Shown here in pieces: positions 50,970 to 58,036 of a DNA stretch of 58,036 bases. Source of the DNA: Fibrobacter sp. (lineage in GTDB: Bacteria; Fibrobacterota; Chitinivibrionia; Chitinivibrionales; Chitinispirillaceae); the NCBI GenBank assembly GCA_012513915.1, contig JAAZBG010000065.1, forward strand, positions 1 through 58,036, read 5' to 3'. The notes below the pieces were generated by a model. That model saw only the letters and a program-made list of their open reading frames with translations, did no database searches and had not been told where the DNA came from. Both the position numbers and the translations under genes were made by a program. Positions within the stretch are counted from its first letter, which is position 1; each line of letters starts with the position of its first letter.

Positions 50970-52070
50970 ATGACAAAAACTGACCGTTTCTACATCCGGA
51001 TGGCATATTCGCTTGCAAAAAAAGCCAAAGGATTAACTTTTCCAAATCCGGCAGTGGGTGCAGTTATTGTAAAAGACGGGAAAGTGATCGGTAAAGGAGC
51101 AACTCAATTCGCCGGGGGACATCACGCAGAAAAAATAGCACTTTTTGAAGCTGGTGAGCTGGCCTGCGATGCAACTTTATATGTAACACTTGAGCCCTGT
51201 TGTCACTTTGGCAGAACCCCGCCATGTACTGATGCCATTATCAAAGCAGGCATTTCCAGAGTAGTGATAACACAAAAAGATCCAAATCCACTGGTCAGCG
51301 GGAAAGGTATCAAACAATTGCGGGAGTCGGGTATTCGGGTCGATGATGGTATTTTTGAAAAGGAAGCACCTTGTCTGAATGAAGATTACTATTGGTCAAT
51401 TCAACATAAAAAATGCTGGATCACCCTTAAGCTTGCAATGACCCTTGATGGCCGGATTGCTGATGGCTCAAATATATCAAAGTGGATAACCAGCGAAAAA
51501 TCAAGGTCATACGTTCACGAACTCAGAAGAATGCATGCAGCGGTAGGTGTCGGAAGATCAACGCTTGATTATGATAACCCCCAGCTTACCGTTCGTCACA
51601 AAAAAGGGTACAATCCGGCAAGGGTAATTTTTTCAAGTTCAGCTGATACTCCTGTAAACTCATACTTTTTTCAACATGCACATGATACCAGAAGTATCGT
51701 GGTTGTAAGGAGTGAGACTTCAAAAATAAAGGTTGATGAAAAAAGTGGCATAGAATACTGGTTTACCGGAGAGCTTGATCACTCAAAAAGCATGAACATT
51801 TTTAGAGAAATCGCCTATTCTTATGGAATATCCAGCATTTTTGTAGAGGGTGGCCAAAGAATAGCATCACTACTCCTCGAAAAACAAATGGTTAACAGAG
51901 TCTACTTTTTTTATGGAAATAGAATTCTTGGAGCAGGAAGAGAGGGTTTACAATTCAGCAGAGGTTTATCGATGCCGAACTGTATCTCACTTGATAACAT
52001 TGAGTTAAAGTCTTTTTCCAACGACATGATGATCACAGGAACACCTGTTTATTCCAAATGCGATTCCTGA
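50970..52070 (+). CDS. ribD: bifunctional riboflavin deaminase/reductase
   Basis: The start is placed at ATG 50970 (MTKTDRFYIRMAYSLA, 366 residues), the usual family beginning; an in-frame GTG at 50937 lacks a ribosome binding site, and so largely does 50970. The N-terminal deaminase has HAEKIAL and EPCCHFGRTPPC (zinc), and the C-terminal reductase has LKLAMTLDGRIAD and FVEGGQRIASLLLE. It performs the second and third steps of riboflavin synthesis. I found no FMN riboswitch in the 186 bases upstream. ribE follows after about 106 bases. Confidence 0.93.
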   Translation: MTKTDRFYIRMAYSLAKKAKGLTFPNPAVGAVIVKDGKVIGKGATQFAGGHHAEKIALFEAGELACDATLYVTLEPCCHFGRTPPCTDAIIKAGISRVVITQKDPNPLVSGKGIKQLRESGIRVDDGIFEKEAPCLNEDYYWSIQHKKCWITLKLAMTLDGRIADGSNISKWITSEKSRSYVHELRRMHAAVGVGRSTLDYDNPQLTVRHKKGYNPARVIFSSSADTPVNSYFFQHAHDTRSIVVVRSETSKIKVDEKSGIEYWFTGELDHSKSMNIFREIAYSYGISSIFVEGGQRIASLLLEKQMVNRVYFFYGNRILGAGREGLQFSRGLSMPNCISLDNIELKSFSNDMMITGTPVYSKCDS

Positions 52071-52176
52071 CTGCTGCCACGAAGCATCGCGTTAAAATCA
52101 ATATATATGATTAACGTGCTTTCCCGTTATGCGAATTATATTTTATAGCTCATTTAAAACAGGTACATGAAAACAG

Positions 52177-52830
52177 ATGTTCACAGGACTGATTGAAACA
52201 CTCGGAACGGTAAAAACAATAGACCATCAGGGAACTTCTGTTGTTCTTGGTATTTTGCCTGATATGAGTCCATTTGATGTCCGGGAAGGTGACTCTGTGG
52301 CCATTGATGGTATCTGCCTTACCATTGAATCAATTCGCGGGTCTGTGTTATATTTTGCTGCAGTACGCGAAACGCTCCGAAGAACATCGCTTACAAATTG
52401 CACCACAGGCAGAAGAGTAAACATGGAACGTGCCCTTACGCTTGGTGAACGGCTTGATGGCCATATGGTTCTGGGTCACGTTGACGGAACCGGGAGAATC
52501 AATAATGACCAGGACGTAAACGGCAGCATACTTCGAACCATTAGTGTGCCATTGGAACTCAGACCGTTTATGGCTGAAAAGGGATCTGTTGCAATTGATG
52601 GCATCAGTTTGACAATTGCCGGAAGCACAATGTCAACAGTAACAATTTCGGTAATACCGGAAACGACAAAACGTACAACATTGTTCACAAAAAAAGCCGG
52701 CGATATTGTAAACATTGAATGTGATGTGATTGCACGATATCTGTACAGATTTACTCAATTTACAAGGGTTAATAGCGGGACTACCGATAGTAATTCGCTG
52801 ATTGACAAGCTGGAAAGGTTTGGATTTTGA
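52177..52830 (+). CDS. ribE: riboflavin synthase alpha chain
   Basis: This 217-residue protein contains two lumazine-binding repeats: [10 protein letters not shown] at the start, [21 protein letters not shown] and the second [12 protein letters not shown]. It joins two lumazine molecules into riboflavin. It overlaps ribBA by 4 bases (the TGA stop lies within TTTTGA, where TTG starts ribBA). Upstream ribD is separated by 106 bases that may contain a weak internal signal. Confidence 0.95.
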   Translation: MFTGLIETLGTVKTIDHQGTSVVLGILPDMSPFDVREGDSVAIDGICLTIESIRGSVLYFAAVRETLRRTSLTNCTTGRRVNMERALTLGERLDGHMVLGHVDGTGRINNDQDVNGSILRTISVPLELRPFMAEKGSVAIDGISLTIAGSTMSTVTISVIPETTKRTTLFTKKAGDIVNIECDVIARYLYRFTQFTRVNSGTTDSNSLIDKLERFGF

Positions 52831-54044
52831 AAACTTTTGATGAAATACGGGAAGTCATAGACGATTTCAGAAAAGGAAAATTCGTAATCATTGTTGATGA
52901 CGAAGACAGGGAAAATGAAGGTGACCTGGCCTTTGCTGCAGAACTCTGCAACGCTGATAAAATTAATTTCATGACCAAATATGCCCGTGGCCTTATTTGT
53001 GTTTCCATGGAAGGCAGCCGTCTTGATCATCTTAAGATCCCCATGATGGTTCAGGAGAATACATCACGATTTGAAACTGCATTTACGGTTTCTGTTGAAG
53101 CACGTGAAGGCACCACTACGGGAATTTCTGCGGCAGACCGGGCTGCTACTGTTCTTAAACTTGTTGATCCTGATGCTCAGCCATCCGATTTTATAAAACC
53201 CGGCCATATGTTTCCGATTCGCGCACGTGAAGGCGGAGTGCTGGTTCGCTCCGGCCAGACTGAGGCATCCGTTGACATGGCTAAACTTGCAGGCCTTTTT
53301 CCGGCAGGTGTTATCTGTGAAATCATGAACGAAGATGGTACAATGGCACGTATGCCGCAACTTATTGAAATAAGCAGGGCACACGGAATAAAGATTATCT
53401 CCGTTGCAGATCTGATACGCTACCGCACAGCAAACGAGAAACTTGTCAAGTGCGAAGCGTCAGCGCATCTTCCTACAAAATATGGCCTTTTTGAAATCAC
53501 CGCATATGAAGAAATTGCAACGAAAGCTGTTCATATTGTTCTTCATAAAGGACCGATTGGTCCTGACGTACCTGTTCTGGTACGGGTACATTCCGAGTGT
53601 TTTACAGGAGATATTCTTGGAAGTGCCCGGTGCGATTGTGGTGACCAGCTTGATGTTGCCATGCAGGAAGTTGCCAAAAGTAATGGTATCATTCTGTACC
53701 TTCGTCAGGAAGGACGCGGTATCGGTCTTGTGAACAAGCTTAAAGCATATGAGCTACAGGATCAGGGTCTGGACACAGTGGAAGCCAACGTACATCTCGG
53801 ATTCGCTCCGGATTTACGCGATTACGGTATCGGCGCTCAAATACTTGCAGATATGGGTGTAAAAAAGATACGATTAATGACCAATAATCCACGTAAGATT
53901 GTTGGTCTTGAAGGATATGGTTTACAAGTGGTAGAACGAATTCCACTTGAGATATCACCATGTAAGGAAAATGCAAAATATCTTAGTACTAAAAAAGAAA
54001 AAATGGGACATCTGCTCGAAGGAGGTTTTATATGTCAACCGTGA
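52827..54044 (+). CDS. ribBA: bifunctional DHBP synthase / GTP cyclohydrolase II
   Basis: The start is TTG 52827 ([13 protein letters not shown]), with AAAGG nine bases upstream; 405 residues. The N-terminal half is RibB ([31 protein letters not shown]); the C-terminal half is RibA with zinc ligands in [15 protein letters not shown] and RQEGRGIGL. It supplies both branches of the riboflavin pathway. It overlaps ribE by 4 bases and ribH by 13 bases. Confidence 0.96.
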   Translation: MKTFDEIREVIDDFRKGKFVIIVDDEDRENEGDLAFAAELCNADKINFMTKYARGLICVSMEGSRLDHLKIPMMVQENTSRFETAFTVSVEAREGTTTGISAADRAATVLKLVDPDAQPSDFIKPGHMFPIRAREGGVLVRSGQTEASVDMAKLAGLFPAGVICEIMNEDGTMARMPQLIEISRAHGIKIISVADLIRYRTANEKLVKCEASAHLPTKYGLFEITAYEEIATKAVHIVLHKGPIGPDVPVLVRVHSECFTGDILGSARCDCGDQLDVAMQEVAKSNGIILYLRQEGRGIGLVNKLKAYELQDQGLDTVEANVHLGFAPDLRDYGIGAQILADMGVKKIRLMTNNPRKIVGLEGYGLQVVERIPLEISPCKENAKYLSTKKEKMGHLLEGGFICQP

Positions 54045-54499
54045 TTGAAGGTCTTCTCAATGCCGGCGGCAAACGGTTCGGTATTATTGCAAGCCGGTTT
54101 AATGAATTAATTGTCCGTAAACTCGTCGAAGGTTCGTATGACTGCCTGATCCGACATGGTGCCGATAAAGAAGCAATCACACTTGCATGGGTACCGGGTG
54201 CTTACGAAATCCCCATTGCAGCACAACGTCTTGCAAGAACTAAACAGTTTGATGCTGTTATCTGTCTTGGCGCTGTTATCAGAGGAAGCACACCTCACTT
54301 TGACTATGTTGCAGCGGAAGTCTCTAAAGGAATCGCAAAAGTCAGCCTTGATGAGGATCTTCCGGTTATTTTTGGAGTTTTAACAACAGACACAATTGAA
54401 CAGGCAGTTGAACGTGCAGGAACAAAAGCCGGCAACAAAGGCTGGGATGCTGCATTAAGTGCCATTGAAATGGTTGATCTTTTTTCAAAAATACAGTAA
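54032..54499 (+). CDS. ribH: 6,7-dimethyl-8-ribityllumazine synthase
   Basis: This 155-residue protein has [39 protein letters not shown] (catalytic His) and [12 protein letters not shown], the full lumazine synthase pattern. It condenses the RibD and RibB products. Its start overlaps ribBA by 13 bases, with GAAGGAGG as ribosome binding site. It is the last rib gene before nusB. Confidence 0.96.
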   Translation: MSTVIEGLLNAGGKRFGIIASRFNELIVRKLVEGSYDCLIRHGADKEAITLAWVPGAYEIPIAAQRLARTKQFDAVICLGAVIRGSTPHFDYVAAEVSKGIAKVSLDEDLPVIFGVLTTDTIEQAVERAGTKAGNKGWDAALSAIEMVDLFSKIQ

Positions 54500-54575
54500 T
54501 GACAAATACGTACTTATTGTAACAAATTAAACTCCATTTTCAGTCGCCTTTGAAAACAATGTCTTTTATGAATTA

Positions 54576-54591
54576 CCTGATAATAATCAGG
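54576..54591 (+). promoter_or_regulatory. hairpin just ahead of the nusB ribosome binding site
   Basis: CCTGAT (54576-54581), loop AATA, ATCAGG (54586-54591): a perfect 6-bp stem ending five bases before AGGA. There is no T-run, so it is not a good terminator. It could affect nusB translation. Confidence 0.3.
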
Positions 54592-54605
54592 CCTTAGGAA
54601 TGATA

Positions 54606-55049
54606 ATGAGCACTAACGATAATAAAAACGAAAACCCCTTTAAATACAGACACAAATCCCGGGAACTCGCACTTCAAACACTGTATGCCTGTGAAGTCGG
54701 AAAAACATCTGAATGGACATCAATGCTTCGTGAAATTGCTGAATCAAGTGCACTTTCACCCGAAATCGTAAGCTATGCAAAAGACCTCATAAGCCATGTG
54801 TATGAATCGCTTGACCAGATAGATTTAATGATTCAGGAACGAGCTGCGAACTGGGAACTGAAAAGAATGGCTGCTATTGACAGAAATATCCTTCGGCTCG
54901 CTGTTGCAGAACTGACATTTTTTTCTGATGTACCCGTAAAAGTTGTTATTGACGAAGCAGTTGAACTTGCAAAAACATTTGGTACAAATGATAGCAGTAA
55001 GTTTGTTAATGGCGTAATCGATTCAATACATAAAAAAAGTAAAAAGTAA
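54606..55049 (+). CDS. nusB: transcription antitermination factor NusB
   Basis: The start is ATG 54606 (MSTNDNKNENPF), with AGGA six bases upstream; another ATG at 54600 sits too close to it. The 147 residues show the NusB helical pattern (SRELALQTLYACEVG, ERAANWELKRMAAIDRNILRLAVAEL, VVIDEAVELAKTFGTNDSSKFVNGVID). NusB joins the antitermination complex on rRNA. ribH-nusB adjacency is common in bacteria. Confidence 0.94.
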   Translation: MSTNDNKNENPFKYRHKSRELALQTLYACEVGKTSEWTSMLREIAESSALSPEIVSYAKDLISHVYESLDQIDLMIQERAANWELKRMAAIDRNILRLAVAELTFFSDVPVKVVIDEAVELAKTFGTNDSSKFVNGVIDSIHKKSKK

Positions 55050-55076
55050 CATATAAAACAGACATCATTTTTTATC

Positions 55077-55105
55077 TTGTAAATTAACACCATTGAAAGT
55101 ATATA
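55077..55105 (+). promoter_or_regulatory. possible promoter of the DUF2723 gene
   Basis: TTGTAA (55077-55082), a 17-base spacer and TATATA (55100-55105). The leader would be only about a dozen bases, including AAGGA, so this call is tentative. Confidence 0.35.
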
Positions 55106-55122
55106 CCTGAAAGGAATTCCCG

Positions 55123-57675
55123 ATGGAAAAAATTCACAGCAGAAACAACACCATTTTTGCTTTGCTTGTATTTGCGATTTCATTTGTTGTTTTCTTTCTC
55201 ACAGCCCAGCCGACAGTAGCATTCTGGGATTGCGGAGAATATGTCTCATGCGGTGAATCAATGGGTATTCCGCATCCACCAGGGAACCCCTTACTTATGA
55301 TGCTGTTCAGGGTATCAAGCATCATTCTTTCTCCTTTTGTAGCAGATGTCGGCTTCAGAATGAATCTTTTTGTCGTATTCTGCAGTGCACTGACTGCTGT
55401 AGTTATTTATTTAACCGCAGTAAGAGCCGGTCTTGCAATTGTTGGTATGCCTGATACTACCTGGAAACGTATTGCTGTTTACACCGGTGGATTTGTTGGC
55501 GGTCTCTTTGCAGTATTCGGAAAAACATTCTGGTTCAGTGCTGTTGAGCAGTCTGAAGCCAATGTGGCAATGCTCTTTGTGGCGTTTGCAACATGGCTAT
55601 CCGTTGCATGGTCACAAAGTAAAGATCCCAACAAAGATAAACTACTTATCCTTATGGCCTTCTCAAGCTTTCTCGGTATTTCGATCCATATGTATTCAAT
55701 GATCGTTCTGCCCCCGATGTTCTTCTATGTCCTGCTTATTGACAAAGAAAAAAGATACGACTGGCGTCTATGGATAACTGTTATACTTCTTGGACTGGTT
55801 ATCAAAGATCTTACGCTTTTTATTTTCACCGGACCAATCGCACTTATAATTACACTGGTTGCAACATTTATCGATTCAAAGAATAGAAAAAAATGGGGTT
55901 TTTGTCTTGCGCTGTCCACAGTTGCAGTACTTGGATTCTCTGCACATCTTTATCTTCCGATACGTGCGTCACTGAATCCCAACATTAATGAAAACGCACC
56001 ATACACCTGGCCGGCATTCAAGCAATACCTCGAACGCAAACAGTATGGTGATGAAAGCATGTTTAAACGCATGTTCTGGCGTCGTGGTACCTGGGCTCAT
56101 CAGTTCGGAATTGAAGAGCGAATGGGTTACGGTGGTTTCCACCTTACACAGTTCTATCAGATACATGAAGATGACGCAAAAGTAAACTTTATGGAAACAA
56201 ATGCAGGCAGCGGCTTTATAAAACTGATTATTTATCTGATCCCGACGTTCTTCATGTTTTATGGCTTGTTATATCTTTACAAAAGGGATCGTAAACTTGC
56301 CATATTCCTTTCGGTTCTGTTTCTGATTACGTCAGTAGTGCTTGTTTTCTACATGAACTTTGCGGATGGTTTACGACCCGAACGGGCAGAGTATGAGTAC
56401 TGGGTTAAAGCCGGCAAACCGGGTCCAATGCCCACCGTTCACCGTGAGGTTCGCGTTCGTGACTACTTCTATGCAGCAGCATTCATGTATTATGGAATGT
56501 TAATCGGTCTTGCTGCAATAGCGTTTCTGCATTCTCTGTTTTCCAATAAGGACAAAACTCTCCGTACTACAATTGCACCGATCATGTCGATTCTTTTGAT
56601 GGCATCACCGGCACTTCCCCTCGTTAACAACTGGAAGGATATATCCAGAAAGGGGGACTGGGTGGCGTATGACTACGCCTATAATCTCCTTAACTCCTGT
56701 GAAAAGGATGGTATATTATTTACAAATGGTGATAATGATACCTTCCCCCTCTGGGCTCTTCAGGAAGCCTATGGAATCCGTACTGATGTTCGTATAGTCA
56801 ACCTCAGTCTTGTAAATACACCATGGTATATTCTTCAGATGAAAAATTTTGAACCAAAAGTTCCGATTTCTTTCACTGATGACCAGATTGAAAAAATGGA
56901 AGCTCAGTTGAATCCGTTTGAAAAACCTACACCATTTCATCTGAAGGGGGCCGGCATTGATGTTATTCTGCCATCAGTACAACAGATGCGCGTTCTCAAG
57001 GTTCAGGATCAGATGGTGCTCAATATTGTTGATGCAAACCGCTGGAGAAAACCGATTTATTTTGTAACATCCGCCGGTGATGATGTCCTGATGGGACTTG
57101 GTCCATATCTTAAACTTGAAGGGCTTGTTTATCGCGTTATGCCTAAACCCGTTCCTGAGGAGGAAAAGATTGATATTCAGCGTTCTGCAAAACTGATGAC
57201 TGAGGTTTACAGATACACAAACCTTGAGAATGGCAAAGCAAATCTCAATGAGACATCATCAAGCCTGCTCACCAACTATGAAGCAAGCTACATTCAGATT
57301 GCACTCGCGATTCGTCAACCAATTGCTGTCGCTAAGGCAGAAATCGCAATGCTTCAGGCCAAAGGTGATGTATCTGACAGTAGTAAAGCTATCATCGCCG
57401 AAAAGCAGGCTAAAATTAAAGAGAACCTTGATCTTGCAATCGATATGCTAGAACGTTGCAAACGGCTCGTTCCAACTGACTGGAGACCTCGTATTTTGAT
57501 GTATGAGATTCTGGTTGAAAACGGCATGATTAACGAAGCCGAAACAGAGATGCATAAAGCACTCGAAATTGATCCAAACAATGCCGAGTACAAAAATCGT
57601 CTTGCAGAACTGCAGAATTATAAAGTGAAAGAGCAACAGGAGCCTGCACCGCAGCCTGAAGCTCCAAAGAAGTAA
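55123..57675 (+). CDS. DUF2723 (GT117-type) membrane glycosyltransferase with TPR tail
   Basis: The 850 residues begin with a transmembrane helix and the family signature FWDCGEYVSCGESMGIPHPPGNP (split: D36, E39, PHPPGNP 50-56), then about ten further membrane segments to residue 515, a globular periplasmic part with FTNGDNDTFPLWALQ, and C-terminal TPR-like helices (about 770-830). DUF2723 is related to TMEM260, an O-mannosyltransferase (GT117), and is seen as a GT-C enzyme using lipid-linked sugar. The donor may be made by the GT2 gene that follows. AAAGGA precedes ATG. Confidence 0.85.
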   Translation: MEKIHSRNNTIFALLVFAISFVVFFLTAQPTVAFWDCGEYVSCGESMGIPHPPGNPLLMMLFRVSSIILSPFVADVGFRMNLFVVFCSALTAVVIYLTAVRAGLAIVGMPDTTWKRIAVYTGGFVGGLFAVFGKTFWFSAVEQSEANVAMLFVAFATWLSVAWSQSKDPNKDKLLILMAFSSFLGISIHMYSMIVLPPMFFYVLLIDKEKRYDWRLWITVILLGLVIKDLTLFIFTGPIALIITLVATFIDSKNRKKWGFCLALSTVAVLGFSAHLYLPIRASLNPNINENAPYTWPAFKQYLERKQYGDESMFKRMFWRRGTWAHQFGIEERMGYGGFHLTQFYQIHEDDAKVNFMETNAGSGFIKLIIYLIPTFFMFYGLLYLYKRDRKLAIFLSVLFLITSVVLVFYMNFADGLRPERAEYEYWVKAGKPGPMPTVHREVRVRDYFYAAAFMYYGMLIGLAAIAFLHSLFSNKDKTLRTTIAPIMSILLMASPALPLVNNWKDISRKGDWVAYDYAYNLLNSCEKDGILFTNGDNDTFPLWALQEAYGIRTDVRIVNLSLVNTPWYILQMKNFEPKVPISFTDDQIEKMEAQLNPFEKPTPFHLKGAGIDVILPSVQQMRVLKVQDQMVLNIVDANRWRKPIYFVTSAGDDVLMGLGPYLKLEGLVYRVMPKPVPEEEKIDIQRSAKLMTEVYRYTNLENGKANLNETSSSLLTNYEASYIQIALAIRQPIAVAKAEIAMLQAKGDVSDSSKAIIAEKQAKIKENLDLAIDMLERCKRLVPTDWRPRILMYEILVENGMINEAETEMHKALEIDPNNAEYKNRLAELQNYKVKEQQEPAPQPEAPKK

Positions 57676-57700
57676 TTCGGAATAGCGCTGTATGAATCAG

Positions 57701-57728
57701 AAAATGGCCGGCTTACGGCCATTTTTTT
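57701..57728 (+). terminator. rho-independent terminator
   Basis: AATGGCCG (57703-57710), loop GCTTA (57711-57715), CGGCCATT (57716-57723), then a T-run to 57728. A perfect GC-rich stem plus T-tract, directly behind the DUF2723 gene, with typical form. Confidence 0.9.
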
Positions 57729-57756
57729 ACACTACCAAAATGACAAAAGGGAAGCC

Positions 57757-58036
57757 ATGAGTACAATATCAATCGTAGTCCCTCTGCACAATGAAGAGGA
57801 AAGTCTTCCATTGCTTGTAAAAGCTATTGATGATGTATTCAGTAAATCTGATGATTCCTACGAAATTATTTTTATTGATGATGGAAGTACTGATAAATCA
57901 TTTTCAATTCTGGAAACCTTATATAGTCAGTACGGTAAAAAAATCAGAATAATCAGATTTACCCGTAACTATGGAAAATCTGCAGCGCTTAGCGTAGGTA
58001 TTAAGGCTGCATCCGGTGAGATAATTATCACTATGG
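57757..58036 (+). CDS. GT2 glycosyltransferase, DPM1-like, cut by window edge
   Basis: The gene starts at ATG 57757, with AAAGGGAAG upstream, and runs off the right edge after 93 codons. It begins SIVVPLHNEEESLPLLVKAI, has IIFIDDGSTDKS and RFTRNYGKSAALSVGIKAA, the GT-A pattern of dolichyl/polyprenyl-phosphate mannose (or glucose) synthases. Such enzymes charge a lipid carrier with a sugar for GT-C transferases, which fits the DUF2723 neighbour, though a terminator separates the two. Specificity and any C-terminal membrane helices are outside the window. Confidence 0.88.
   Translation, partial: MSTISIVVPLHNEEESLPLLVKAIDDVFSKSDDSYEIIFIDDGSTDKSFSILETLYSQYGKKIRIIRFTRNYGKSAALSVGIKAASGEIIITM

Noticed and set aside
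1..58036. tRNA or rRNA genes
   Set aside because: No cloverleaf-like sequence with a TTCGANTC-type arm was noticed in the gaps; most gaps are small or repeat-filled.

Overview
The window looks like a chromosome segment of an LPS-bearing (diderm), anaerobic, non-proteobacterial organism with moderate to low GC. Three things suggest this: a complete set of LPS export and lipid A genes (lptB, an OstA/LptA-like gene, lptC, an HtrB/LpxL-type acyltransferase); an NAD-linked multisubunit [FeFe]-hydrogenase divergent from the redox repressor gene rex; and gene families such as DUF2723/GT117, DUF1015 and MarR_EPS that recur in Fibrobacterota and related phyla. The phylum is an inference and I cannot prove it from this sequence. 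The code is standard, and TTG starts are used for the DUF1015 gene and ribBA.

Layout. 1-6.5 kb, minus strand: CDP-3,6-dideoxyhexose genes (rfbG cut by the window edge, rfbF, rfbH), an FNR-like reductase that could serve as the E3 partner of RfbH, a PIN toxin/antitoxin pair and a Wzz-type chain-length protein. 6.5-13.2 kb, minus: an accessory island of two four-helix-bundle genes, a zeta-like toxin pair, small orphan genes, a nucleotidyltransferase, a MarR-type EPS regulator, an AAA ATPase with a nuclease-like tail and a VapBC pair. It is threaded with at least four families of short-period palindromic repeats, some of which run into the coding sequence. 13.4-17.7 kb, minus: the four-gene hydrogenase operon. 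18.0-20.1 kb, plus: rex and a DUF1015 gene. Two good promoters and palindromic operator candidates lie between the divergent units.

20.1-39.6 kb, minus: LPS transport and acylation, ileS-pnp-DUF167-divIVA-yggT-yggS, recO-ftsB-dprA, an ABC-F protein, an MFS transporter, a DUF3392 protein, pgpA-recR-ybaB-dnaX and the SRP RNA. The dnaX coding sequence is split at a run of eight A residues, a likely slippage site that would give gamma and tau forms. 39.9 kb, plus: one well-signalled small orphan gene. 40.5-50.8 kb, minus: an envelope-polysaccharide operon read from a strong promoter near 49.8 kb, in the order Wza-like exporter, MinD/FlhG-like ATPase, ExeA-like ATPase, a BY-kinase with an extra membrane segment and NTF2-like tail, an SLBB-FecR-LCP fusion, rfbD, rfbB. 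An unusual membrane protein lies upstream of that promoter. 51-58 kb, plus: riboflavin operon ribD-ribE-ribBA-ribH, nusB, a DUF2723/GT117-type multispanning glycosyltransferase with TPRs, and the start of a DPM1-like GT2 gene.

The genes fit a cell that invests heavily in its envelope (LPS, dideoxy sugars, rhamnose-type sugar, a tyrosine-kinase-controlled polymer, possible protein O-glycosylation) and disposes of reductant as H2 under NADH-sensing control. The least ordinary signals are the repeat families that supply stop codons and protein segments, the split dnaX, the LCP fusion that lacks the usual catalytic arginines, and the BY-kinase/NTF2 fusion.
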